Positions 1 through 6,947 are shown, numbered from the stretch's first letter. The stretch is DNA of 7,080 bases from Bacillota bacterium (GCA_023443705.1 JAEZTD010000407.1:1-7080); one strand, 5' to 3'. A program made the numbers and translations. The notes: generated by a model from the sequence alone, not told the origin.

Positions 1-65
1 ATTAATTTTCCTACTTGGTATAAATGGCCAGTATATCCGTATAGATGCCTTTCTGCCATTGGACC
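1..65. other. Short AT-rich flank downstream of the DUF362 gene
   Basis: This flank lies just past the stop codon of the leftward DUF362 gene and continues off the window. It contains an imperfect inverted repeat: AATGGCCAG at 23-31 can pair with CTGCCATT at 53-60 if one base is bulged. A small TATA-TCCG-TATA symmetry sits between the arms. No run of T follows the repeat on the minus strand, so it is not a convincing intrinsic terminator for the DUF362 gene. No open reading frame or other feature is supported here. Confidence 0.3.
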
Positions 66-1217
66 CTATTTTCTGAATAAGCCTGATATCAAACCTGCTA
101 CCATATTTTCGTTTTTAAGTTCTACAGCCTTAAATATGCACAACTCATGACAGCACATACATGCAATACAGGCCTTATAATCGATTTGCTTCGTATCCTT
201 GTCAATTGCCTGTACCGGACAGCTTTCTACACACATATTGCATTTTTTACATTTATTGAGATTGACCCTGGGGTGTGTGTTGAAAAAATTAATCACGTTT
301 ACCAGGGCTTTCGTATTGCGCTTCTTTGCTCCCCTGAAACACTTAGGCAGCTTAAAACCAGCCAAGCTGGGGACTTGTTCATAATCTCCTGCAAGTGTGA
401 TGTTTTCCAAACAACCTTCTCCCAGATTCCGTTTCCTGGCGGTTTCCAGTATCGGTACATCTTCAACATCGATCCCCACCATTTTGGCCGCCACAGCATC
501 GAGTGCCAATGGATCTTCACTGACGAGGATTTTATCAGCCTGATAAATGCTGCCTGCCGTCGGTCCTTCTCCCTGCATCGCCAGAATCCCGTCCATGATG
601 TGAAGCTGGATTTTCGTTGCTTTGTGGATATCGCAGATGATTTGCCCAAAATTGCTTGGATCGGGAGCCATTTTATGATATTTTGCCTTCTTGAGCCCCG
701 GTATGCATCCAAATACATTTTTCACAGCTCCGGAAAATACCTGTGCCGAGTGCGTTTTTAGTTTCGGCAAATTAATAACCACATCCGCGTCGAACATTGG
801 CTTTGCGATATGCATCGTTTCTTCGCACCGGCTTTCCGGTTGTACCGACATCACACCCTCGCGGTCAAAATTTTTGATTTCCGCTCCTTCCTCCTCCGCC
901 GCCCGCTCGTATCCGGCAACCCTGAAGCTCTGCGCAGTGGGTGCGATTCCTGCGATAGCCCCCCCTGAGCTGTCACCGATCCAGACAGTGCAGTTCCTGC
1001 CCTTCAATATTCTTACCATAGCTCTGACAAATTCAGCGTGTGTCACTGCAGCCGACTCGGAAGCCTTGGGCCCAATCAGATTCACCTTAAGGAGTACTAT
1101 GTCCTGTGGCTTAACAAATTTCTCCCATCCGCCGAGCATTTCTACTGCAGCATTGATTTTTTCTGTTACGGTCTTAAGCTCATAATTTTGACATTCCTGT
1201 ATAATTACCTTGCTCAT
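66..1217 (-). CDS. DUF362 domain-containing protein with C-terminal 2x[4Fe-4S] ferredoxin domain
   Basis: Seen: a 383-residue protein with an intact start and stop. Residues 1 to about 300 match the DUF362 pattern: LLKVNLIGP near 42-50, GDSSGG at 81-86, INLPKLKTH near 148-156, AVKNVFGCIPG near 164-174, MDGILAMQGEGPTAG near 208-222 and SEDPLALDAVAAKMVGID near 233-250. The C-terminus carries two CxxCxxCxxxC motifs, C323/C326/C329/C333 and C350/C353/C356/C360, with an extra C355 and with I rather than the usual P after C360. Known: members of this family occur in anaerobic bacteria and archaea, and no reaction is established for most of them. The cysteine motifs imply two [4Fe-4S] clusters and an electron-transfer or redox role. 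There is no signal peptide or membrane segment, so it is probably cytoplasmic. The start is supported by a strong ribosome binding site and promoter upstream. The gene is transcribed away from polA and is more AT-rich than its neighbours, so recent acquisition is possible. The family call is firm; the function is unknown. Confidence 0.93.
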   Translation of the reverse strand: MSKVIIQECQNYELKTVTEKINAAVEMLGGWEKFVKPQDIVLLKVNLIGPKASESAAVTHAEFVRAMVRILKGRNCTVWIGDSSGGAIAGIAPTAQSFRVAGYERAAEEEGAEIKNFDREGVMSVQPESRCEETMHIAKPMFDADVVINLPKLKTHSAQVFSGAVKNVFGCIPGLKKAKYHKMAPDPSNFGQIICDIHKATKIQLHIMDGILAMQGEGPTAGSIYQADKILVSEDPLALDAVAAKMVGIDVEDVPILETARKRNLGEGCLENITLAGDYEQVPSLAGFKLPKCFRGAKKRNTKALVNVINFFNTHPRVNLNKCKKCNMCVESCPVQAIDKDTKQIDYKACIACMCCHELCIFKAVELKNENMVAGLISGLFRK

Positions 1218-1222
1218 ACGGA

Positions 1223-1231
1223 TCTCCTCCT
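1223..1231 (-). promoter_or_regulatory. Ribosome binding site of the DUF362 gene
   Basis: Read on the minus strand this is AGGAGGAGA, a near-perfect Shine-Dalgarno sequence ending 5 bases before the ATG (complement of 1215-1217). It fixes the start of the DUF362 gene. Confidence 0.85.
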
Positions 1232-1256
1232 GATAGGTGATTTGCTTTTCTTAAGG

Positions 1257-1285
1257 GGTATATCACAAAAAAGATGCGTTGTCAA
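1257..1285 (-). promoter_or_regulatory. Sigma-A-type promoter for the DUF362 gene
   Basis: On the minus strand there is an exact TTGACA -35 box (complement of 1280-1285), a spacer of exactly 17 bases, and TATACC as the -10 box (complement of 1257-1262). The -10 is preceded by TGA, an extended -10 (TGn) signature. The expected transcript start is around 1250, giving a short leader of about 30 bases before the ATG. No operator repeat is evident. No experimental support is available; the call rests on the consensus match and position. Confidence 0.75.
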
Positions 1286-1324
1286 TCGGGAATGAAAACT
1301 CTGACAGGCCGGGATTGCCCATAT

Positions 1325-1339
1325 GCGCCGTTTGGGCGC
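1325..1339. repeat. Short GC-rich inverted repeat upstream of the polA promoter
   Basis: GCGCC at 1325-1329 and GGCGC at 1335-1339 form a perfect 5-base inverted repeat around GTTTG. It sits just upstream of the putative polA -35 box, between the two divergent promoters. It could be a small protein-binding site or chance. There is no T-run after it, so it does not resemble an intrinsic terminator. Confidence 0.35.
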
Positions 1340-1343
1340 GTTG

Positions 1344-1372
1344 TTGTAATCCGCATCATTTTCGTTTATAAT
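1344..1372 (+). promoter_or_regulatory. Sigma-A-type promoter for the polA operon
   Basis: An exact TATAAT -10 box lies at 1367-1372. Exactly 17 bases upstream is TTGTAA at 1344-1349, which matches the TTGACA -35 consensus at four of six positions. The expected transcript start is around 1379, leaving a leader of about 27 bases before the polA ATG. This is the only good rightward promoter seen before the five-gene cluster, so it probably drives all of it. Confidence 0.72.
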
Positions 1373-1390
1373 AAGGTATTGTAATCTGGG

Positions 1391-1398
1391 AAAGGAGG
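1391..1398 (+). promoter_or_regulatory. Ribosome binding site of polA
   Basis: AAAGGAGG is a strong Shine-Dalgarno sequence ending 7 bases before the ATG at 1406. It decides the start codon of polA. Confidence 0.85.
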
Positions 1399-1405
1399 CG
1401 CGCAT

Positions 1406-3979
1406 ATGCCCGAAAAGCTGGTCCTCGTGGATGGCAACAGCCTGATGTACCGCGCCTATCACGCGCTTCCGCCGCTGGACAATGGCGAGGGCGTACCGAC
1501 CAATGCGGTCTACGGCTTTTTATCGATGCTCTTAAAGGCGCTTTCGGACGAAAAGCCGCGTTACTGCGCGGTAGCCTTCGACCCCCACGGCCCGACCTTC
1601 CGGCACGACGACTACGAGGCCTACAAGGGCGACCGGCCGCCCACGCCGGACGACCTGCGCCCGCAATTCCCCGTCGCTCGGGAACTTCTCGAGGCGATGG
1701 GCATCTATATGGTATCGGTCGAGCGCTTCGAGGCCGACGATGTGCTCGGCACGCTGTCCAAAAAGGCCGAGGCGGCGGGCATCGATTCGGTGCTCATCAC
1801 CGGCGACCGGGACGCGTTTCAATTGTCCAGCCCGCAGACGTCGATCCTCTACACCAAGCGTGGCATCACCGACACGGTGCGCGTGACGCCCGATTACATC
1901 CGCGAAACCTACGGCGTGACGCCCGTTCAGCTGATCGACATGAAGGGCTTGATGGGCGACAGTTCCGACAACATCCCGGGCGTCCCGGGGGTGGGCGAAA
2001 AGACCGCCTCCCGGCTGATCGCCCAGTACGGCTCGCTGGAAAAAGTGCTGGAGACCGCGCCGACGGAGCAAAAGGGCAAGCTCCGGGAGCGGCTGATGGA
2101 ATTTTCCGACCAGGCGAGGCTTTCCAAAAAGCTGGCGACCATCGAGCGGGACATGCCCGTGGAAGTCGATTTTGACGCGCTCCGGCTGGGCGCGATGGAC
2201 GGCGCGGCGGAGCGCCTCGAGGCCTACAAGCTCAAAAGCCTGATCCCGAGGCTGAAGCAGATTGCCCCGCCCGCCGATGCGCCCGAGACGATCGCCGCGG
2301 CCCCGGCCAGCGCGTGGCGCGACGTGGAGGAGTTTTCCGCCCCGGAAACCCTCGCCGCCTGGGCGAAGGCGCACGCCGCCCAAGCCGCCGCGGTGGCTTG
2401 GGAGGCCGGGCTCTTTGTCGCGCTCTCAAACGGCGAGCGGATCACCGTCGCCACCGGCGGCGACCTGATCAGCGCCGGGCTCGACGAGGGCGACGCGCTG
2501 ATGGCGCTCGGGCCTATCCTGGAATCCGGCGAGGAGAAGATCCTGCCCGACGTCAAGGCGATGCTCGGAAAGCTCCAGAAACTGGGCGTTGCGCTAAACG
2601 GCCCGGCGTTTGATGCGCGTCTTGCGGGGTATGTTCTGGATTCCACCCGGAAGAAGTACACCCTCGCCGCGCTCACGGAAGGCGAAAACTACGACGCCCA
2701 CCCCGCCTCCGGGCTTTACGACCTCGCCCGCGACCAGAAGGCGCTGCTTCGGGAGAACGGGATGGAGAGTCTCTACTACGACATCGAGCTGCCGCTGTCC
2801 CGGGCGCTTTTCGACATGGAGCGGGAGGGCTTTCTCGCCGACCGGGATGAGCTGATGCGCCTGGGCGCGTCCTACGCCGAGCGCATCGCGGAATTGACCG
2901 AGGCGATCCACGCTTTCGCGGGCTATCCGGTCAACATCAACTCCACCAAGCAGCTGGGCGAGCTCCTGTTTGAGAAGCTGGGGCTGTCCGCCGGGCGCAA
3001 GACCACGCGGGGCTACTCCACCGACGCGGACACATTGGAAAACCTCGCCGACGCGCACCCGATCGTGCCGCTGATCCTGGAGTACAGAAAATACCAGAAG
3101 CTGAGCGGCACTTACATCGAGGGGCTTCTGCGCCAGCAGGGGCCGGACGGCCGCATCCACACCAGCTTTGACCAGACCGCCGCCGCCACCGGGCGCATCA
3201 GCTCCGTGGAGCCGAACCTGCAGAACATCCCCGTGCGCAGCGATCTTGGCCGCGAGATCCGCAAGGCCTTCGTCGCCCGGCCGGGCTGGATGCTGATCGA
3301 CGCCGACTACTCGCAGATTGAGTTGCGGGTGCTGGCCCACATCGCGGACGACCCGGTGATGATCGACGCGTTTTCAAAGGACCAGGACATCCACCGCCGC
3401 ACCGCCGCCGAGGTTTACGGCGTGCCGCTGGACGAGGTGACGTCCGCCATGCGCTCCGCGGCGAAGGCGGTCAACTTCGGCATCGTCTACGGCATTTCGG
3501 ACTTTGGCCTGGCCCGGAACATCGGCGTTTCCAGAAAGCAGGCGGCGGAGTTCATCGAGCGCTACCTCAGCCGCTACGCCGGTATCAGGCGCTTTATGGA
3601 CAGCGCGGTGGCTCAGGGCAAGCTGATGGGCTACGTGACCACGCTGTTCGGGCGCAGGCGCTACCTGAAGGAGCTTTCAAGCCCCAACTACAACATCCGC
3701 TCCTTCGGCGAGCGTGCCGCGATGAACAGCCCCATTCAGGGCACCGCCGCCGACATCATCAAGCTGGCGATGGTCGAAGCCCACCGGGCGCTCACCCGGG
3801 AGGGGCTCAAGGCCCGGCTGATCCTTCAGGTGCACGACGAACTGATCGTCGAAAGCCCGCCGGAGGAGATCGACCGCGCCAGCGAACTCCTTCGCAGCGC
3901 CATGGAGGGCGTGGCCAGCCTTCGCGTGCCGCTCAAGGTGGATCTTTGCGTCGGGAGGGATTGGAATGCGTGCAAGTAA
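1406..3979 (+). CDS. polA: DNA polymerase I
   Basis: This is the 857-residue repair and lagging-strand polymerase, which removes RNA primers and fills gaps. Residues 1 to about 290 are the 5'-3' nuclease, with acidic residues D9, D59, E109/D111/D112, D134/D136 and D185/D188, then the helix-hairpin-helix stretch GVPGVGEKT near 192-200. Residues of about 300-470 correspond to the 3'-5' exonuclease fold but look degenerate: the DxE of the first motif reads AWEAG, and the position of E. coli D424 appears to be M. The polymerase domain is intact. Motif A is DADYSQIELR (D634, E639), motif B is R683-K687-F691-Y695, and motif C is QVHDELIVE (H810, D811, E812). All keep a constant offset of 71 from E. 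coli D705, E710, R754, K758, F762, Y766, D882 and E883. The protein is shorter than the E. coli enzyme (928 residues), mostly in the middle domain. Its start is set by a strong ribosome binding site, and its last 14 bases overlap coaE. Confidence 0.98.
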   Translation: MPEKLVLVDGNSLMYRAYHALPPLDNGEGVPTNAVYGFLSMLLKALSDEKPRYCAVAFDPHGPTFRHDDYEAYKGDRPPTPDDLRPQFPVARELLEAMGIYMVSVERFEADDVLGTLSKKAEAAGIDSVLITGDRDAFQLSSPQTSILYTKRGITDTVRVTPDYIRETYGVTPVQLIDMKGLMGDSSDNIPGVPGVGEKTASRLIAQYGSLEKVLETAPTEQKGKLRERLMEFSDQARLSKKLATIERDMPVEVDFDALRLGAMDGAAERLEAYKLKSLIPRLKQIAPPADAPETIAAAPASAWRDVEEFSAPETLAAWAKAHAAQAAAVAWEAGLFVALSNGERITVATGGDLISAGLDEGDALMALGPILESGEEKILPDVKAMLGKLQKLGVALNGPAFDARLAGYVLDSTRKKYTLAALTEGENYDAHPASGLYDLARDQKALLRENGMESLYYDIELPLSRALFDMEREGFLADRDELMRLGASYAERIAELTEAIHAFAGYPVNINSTKQLGELLFEKLGLSAGRKTTRGYSTDADTLENLADAHPIVPLILEYRKYQKLSGTYIEGLLRQQGPDGRIHTSFDQTAAATGRISSVEPNLQNIPVRSDLGREIRKAFVARPGWMLIDADYSQIELRVLAHIADDPVMIDAFSKDQDIHRRTAAEVYGVPLDEVTSAMRSAAKAVNFGIVYGISDFGLARNIGVSRKQAAEFIERYLSRYAGIRRFMDSAVAQGKLMGYVTTLFGRRRYLKELSSPNYNIRSFGERAAMNSPIQGTAADIIKLAMVEAHRALTREGLKARLILQVHDELIVESPPEEIDRASELLRSAMEGVASLRVPLKVDLCVGRDWNACK
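3953..3960 (+). promoter_or_regulatory. Ribosome binding site of coaE inside the polA 3' end
   Basis: GGGAGGGA lies within the last codons of polA. Its GGAGG core ends 7 bases before the coaE ATG at 3966. It supports a coaE start that overlaps the polA stop. Confidence 0.7.
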
Positions 3980-4586
3980 CCCCACAGTCATCGGCCTGAC
4001 GGGCGGCATCGCGACGGGGAAGACCACGATCCTCGCCGCCTTGGGTGAGCTTGGCGCGTCTGTTTTGAGCGCCGACGACGCATCCCACCGTTTGACCGCA
4101 ACGGGCGGCGAGGCGCTCCCTGCCATCCGCGAGGCCTTTGGTGACGGCTTCTTCCTGCCGGACGGCACCCTCGACCGTCGGGCGCTGGCCGAAGCCGTGT
4201 TTTCCGACGAGGGCGTCAAGCGGGCGCTGGAGGCCATCATCCACCCGGCGGTGCAGCGGGAAATGCTCGCCGGCATCGAAAAGGCCGCGCAGGATGGCGC
4301 GAGCGTGGTGGTGATGGAGGTGCCGCTCCTCTACGAAACCGGCATGGACGCGCTGTGCGACGCGGTATGGGTGGCCGCACTCGACGGCGAGAGCCAGGTG
4401 CTCCGCCTCATGAACCGCGACCGGCTGACCCGCGAACAGGCGCTGGCCCGGATCGCGAGCCAGATGCCGCTCCTTGAAAAAATCGACCGCGCCGACGTGG
4501 TCATCCGAACCGACAAGCCTCCGCAGGAAGTGCAAAAAGAGGTCGCGCACCTGTACCGCGACCTAATCAAGAGGATGAACAAATGA
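3966..4586 (+). CDS. coaE: Dephospho-CoA kinase
   Basis: This enzyme phosphorylates the 3'-hydroxyl of the ribose of dephospho-CoA with ATP, the last step of coenzyme A synthesis, in the cytoplasm. The 206-residue length is normal for the family. Seen: a P-loop GLTGGIATGKT at 10-20 after the opening beta strand; SADDASH at 35-41, equivalent to the usual DAD acceptor-site motif but with S at its first acidic position; HP at 93-94; EVPLLYE at 118-124; the lid-type RDRLTREQALARIASQ at 151-166; and ADVVI at 176-180. The start overlaps the end of polA by 14 bases and has its own ribosome binding site. The stop shares ATGA with the next start, so translation is likely coupled on both sides. polA-coaE adjacency is common in Gram-positive bacteria and supports the call. 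Confidence 0.96.
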   Translation: MRASNPTVIGLTGGIATGKTTILAALGELGASVLSADDASHRLTATGGEALPAIREAFGDGFFLPDGTLDRRALAEAVFSDEGVKRALEAIIHPAVQREMLAGIEKAAQDGASVVVMEVPLLYETGMDALCDAVWVAALDGESQVLRLMNRDRLTREQALARIASQMPLLEKIDRADVVIRTDKPPQEVQKEVAHLYRDLIKRMNK

Positions 4587-5197
4587 GAAATTCGCTGGCG
4601 TACGCGCCGCGAAAGCGGCGGCGACGCGCGCCGAAAGGGCGGCTGATGCTGCCGCTGATCGCGCTGATCCTGCTTCTTTCGGTGGCCTATTACGCGTTCT
4701 TCTTCCCCAAAAACGTCCGAGAGATCGCCTACCCCCTTGCCTACCGGGACGAAATTGAAAAGTACGCCGCTGAATATGACCTGGACCCCGCCCGCGTGGC
4801 GGCGGTCATCTACTGCGAATCCTCGTTCAGGCCGGAGGCTGTCAGCTACGCCGGCGCGCGGGGGCTGATGCAGATCATGCCGGAGACCGGCTCGTGGATC
4901 GCTGAAAAGCTAAGCGAGGCGAGCAGCTACAAGGACAGTTATCTCTTTGAGCCGGATCTCAACATCCGCTACGGCTGCTGGTTTTTGAACTACCTGGATG
5001 CGCGCTTTGGCGGCGACCTGACCAAGGCCACCGCCGCCTATCACGCAGGCGGAACCCGCGTGGACGAATGGCTGACCGACAAACAGTACTCCGAGGACGG
5101 CGTAACGCTGGCCTACATTCCCTTTGATTCCACCCGGGAGTACGTCTCCCGCGTCAAATCCGCCTACGAGCATTATAAGGAGACTTTTGCGTCATGA
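4583..5197 (+). CDS. Membrane-anchored SLT-family lytic transglycosylase
   Basis: This is a 204-residue protein predicted to cleave the MurNAc-GlcNAc bond of peptidoglycan, forming 1,6-anhydro ends, outside the membrane. Residues 1-20 are strongly basic (R10 to R20). Residues 21-41 form one hydrophobic helix with no cleavage motif, so the protein is probably tethered with its catalytic domain outside. The domain spans about 50-200. It has the catalytic glutamate E79 in YCESSF, then GARGLMQIMPETG at 91-103, NIRYGCWFLNYL at 127-138, AAYHAGG at 151-157 and a C-terminal YIPFDSTREYV. The usual asparagine of the AYNAG motif is H154 here. The protein is short, comprising only the catalytic unit, unlike the large periplasmic Slt70. 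The start overlaps the coaE stop as ATGA, with AGAGGA at 4570-4575 as ribosome binding site. Clostridial genomes often place such a gene after polA-coaE. The domain call is firm; the in vivo role (wall turnover, sporulation, assembly of a machine) is not shown. Confidence 0.93.
   Translation: MRNSLAYAPRKRRRRAPKGRLMLPLIALILLLSVAYYAFFFPKNVREIAYPLAYRDEIEKYAAEYDLDPARVAAVIYCESSFRPEAVSYAGARGLMQIMPETGSWIAEKLSEASSYKDSYLFEPDLNIRYGCWFLNYLDARFGGDLTKATAAYHAGGTRVDEWLTDKQYSEDGVTLAYIPFDSTREYVSRVKSAYEHYKETFAS
4605..4620 (+). repeat. GNRA-type hairpin near the start of the transglycosylase gene
   Basis: CGCCGC at 4605-4610 and GCGGCG at 4615-4620 are perfect complements around GAAA, giving a six-base-pair GC stem with a GAAA tetraloop in the mRNA. 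It lies 22 bases after the start codon and encodes part of the basic N-terminus. It may be a by-product of GC-rich arginine codons or may affect translation or mRNA stability. Confidence 0.45.
4629..4641 (+). repeat. Second small GAAAG-loop hairpin in the transglycosylase 5' coding region
   Basis: CGCC at 4629-4632 pairs with GGCG at 4638-4641 around GAAAG. It follows the first hairpin by only 8 bases and repeats its theme of a GC stem capped by a GAAA-type loop. At four base pairs it is weak on its own. Confidence 0.3.
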
Positions 5198-6942
5198 CCT
5201 CAAGGCTTGCCCGGCTGATGGCGGTTCTCCTGACCATCGCGCTTCTCACCGGCTGCTCGGGCGGCAACCGGACCATCACCATCCTGGACAACGCCACCCA
5301 GCCGCCCTCGTACAGTCAGGCGACGGTGGACAATTATTCCGGCGCGGGGGAATACGTCCCCGATGACGCGGCGCCCGCCCCCGGCGAGGTGATGCCGGCG
5401 CCCGCCACCGACGAGGAAAAGAAAAACGCCGCCGAAGGCGTGGACGAACCCAGCGCACCGGCCGTCTCCGACATGTACGGCTCGGCCGACCTTACGCTCG
5501 GCCTCGTCGTCAGCGCGGACGCCGAAGTCAACCCCCTTCGGTGCAAATACCGGGACATTATGAGCGTCAACGCGCTGGTGTACGAATCCCTCGTGGAGCT
5601 GGACGAGAACCGTCAGCCCGCGCCGCTCCTCGCGGACAGGTGGGCGGTCAGCGGCAACACTTGGACGTTCACGCTGCGCGGCAACGTCCAGTTTCACAAC
5701 GGTGACCGCCTCACCGCCCGGGACGTGGTGGACAGCTACAACGAAATCATGAAAAACCCGGCTACCTACTGGCATCCGCTGCTCTCCCAGGCGGTTTCGT
5801 CGATGAGCGTAGGGGACGAATCCACGGTGGTGGTCAAGGCCTCCAACTCGATCGGCTATATGCTGCTCTACGCGATGACCTTCCCCGTCGTGTCCAGCAA
5901 CTCCATTTCCAGGCCTTACCCCTTCGGCACCGGGCCTTATTGGTACATCGGTTATTCCACCGGCTACGCGCTGCGGGTCGAGCAGAACCCGTTGTGGTGG
6001 AAGCGCCCAAACACCCAGATTCATTCGGTGGTGGGCATGTTCTGCGCCACCAACCGAATCGCGATGAACCTGATGGAAACCGGCGAAATCGACGCGCTGG
6101 CCAGCGAATACCCCACGATCTCACTCAGCCGGCAGCTCAGCGACCGGCAGTCGGCGGATTACTCCACCAACACCTATGAGTGCATCGTGCCCAATCTGCG
6201 CAGCGGCATCGTAGGCAGCCTGGCCGTGCGGCAGGCGCTGATGTACGCGATCGACCGCACCACGCTGGCCAACACGGTCTACGCGGGCCTTGTGCAGGAG
6301 AGCGAGGTGCCGGTCATCCCCGGCTCCTGGATCTACAATGCCCAGGCCACCCGATACAACTACAGCCCGGAGCGCGCGCTGAAGCTTTTGATGGACGACG
6401 GCTGGACGGACGTGGACGGCGATAACCTTTTGGAGAAGGAGGTCGACGGCAGCCTGGTAGACCTGAAGCTCAGCCTGATCACCTACGACCGCGGCACCAC
6501 CAACACCCGTTCGGAGGCGGTGGAGCTCTTGGCGTCGCAGCTTCGGCTGGTCGGCTTCGAGGTGGAAACCGCCGTGCTCTCCGATCGCGATGTATACGAC
6601 CGCCTGAACAACGGAAGTTTTCATCTGGCGCTGGTCGCCTTCGAGCTCAGCGACATCCCGAACCTCAACTTCCTTCTGGGCCGGAGCGGCACTTCCAACT
6701 ACCAGCGTTACACCACCGACGAAATGGAGTCGCTCCTGCGCGCGGCCTGGTCCGCAGCCATTGAGGAGGACCTCAAGTCCACCATGTACAGCCTGCAGCT
6801 CCGGCTGGTCGAAGACCTGCCCATTCTGGGGCTCTTCTTCCGCACCGGCCTCACCGTATCCAAAGTTCCGCTGGGGCGGCTTGATGCGCCGCGCCGCGGC
6901 GACGCGCTGCGGGGTCTCGCCACCTCGTCCAGTACCAACTGA
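5194..6942 (+). CDS. Lipoprotein, family 5 (peptide/nickel-type) ABC transporter solute-binding protein
   Basis: This 582-residue protein should be anchored on the outer face of the membrane and capture a small solute for an ABC importer. Seen: a lipoprotein signal peptide with basic residues, a hydrophobic stretch at about 8-18 and the lipobox LLTGC, with lipidated C21. A flexible Pro/Ala/Glu/Asp-rich linker follows at about 35-95. The core from about 98 has family 5 landmarks: NALVYESLVELD at 126-137, LADRWAVSGNTWTFTLR at 146-162, VQFHNGDRLTARDVVDSYN at 165-183, FGTGPYW at 244-250, RQALMYAIDR at 346-355 and a DDGWTDVDGDN element at 401-411. Length is normal for the family. The start overlaps the previous stop as ATGA, with AAGGAG at 5177-5182 as ribosome binding site. 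No permease or ATPase gene is visible. The ligand cannot be deduced; oligopeptides, metals, sugars and other solutes are all handled by this family. Confidence 0.93.
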   Translation: MTSRLARLMAVLLTIALLTGCSGGNRTITILDNATQPPSYSQATVDNYSGAGEYVPDDAAPAPGEVMPAPATDEEKKNAAEGVDEPSAPAVSDMYGSADLTLGLVVSADAEVNPLRCKYRDIMSVNALVYESLVELDENRQPAPLLADRWAVSGNTWTFTLRGNVQFHNGDRLTARDVVDSYNEIMKNPATYWHPLLSQAVSSMSVGDESTVVVKASNSIGYMLLYAMTFPVVSSNSISRPYPFGTGPYWYIGYSTGYALRVEQNPLWWKRPNTQIHSVVGMFCATNRIAMNLMETGEIDALASEYPTISLSRQLSDRQSADYSTNTYECIVPNLRSGIVGSLAVRQALMYAIDRTTLANTVYAGLVQESEVPVIPGSWIYNAQATRYNYSPERALKLLMDDGWTDVDGDNLLEKEVDGSLVDLKLSLITYDRGTTNTRSEAVELLASQLRLVGFEVETAVLSDRDVYDRLNNGSFHLALVAFELSDIPNLNFLLGRSGTSNYQRYTTDEMESLLRAAWSAAIEEDLKSTMYSLQLRLVEDLPILGLFFRTGLTVSKVPLGRLDAPRRGDALRGLATSSSTN

Positions 6943-6947
6943 CAACC

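Noticed and set aside
23..60. Imperfect inverted repeat downstream of the DUF362 stop as an intrinsic terminator
   Set aside because: The stem is interrupted, the loop is long, and no T-run follows on the minus strand.
147..761. Plus-strand open frames opposite the DUF362 gene (204 and 164 codons)
   Set aside because: The minus-strand protein has clear DUF362 and ferredoxin motifs with a promoter and ribosome binding site, whereas these frames have no family resemblance.
1317..1340. Inverted repeat before polA as a terminator or riboswitch
   Set aside because: The stem is only five base pairs, it lies upstream of the predicted transcript start, and no T-run follows it.
1214..1462. Minus-strand 82-codon frame spanning the divergent promoter region
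   Set aside because: It overlaps both promoters and the start of polA, lacks a good ribosome binding site role of its own, and has no recognisable motif.
1532..2383. Long minus-strand open frame opposite the 5' part of polA (283 codons), and similar frames at 2594-3340 and 6121-7020
   Set aside because: They lie opposite strongly supported genes, their translations are rich in R, G, H and V as expected from reverse reading of GC-rich codons, and they show no recognisable domain.
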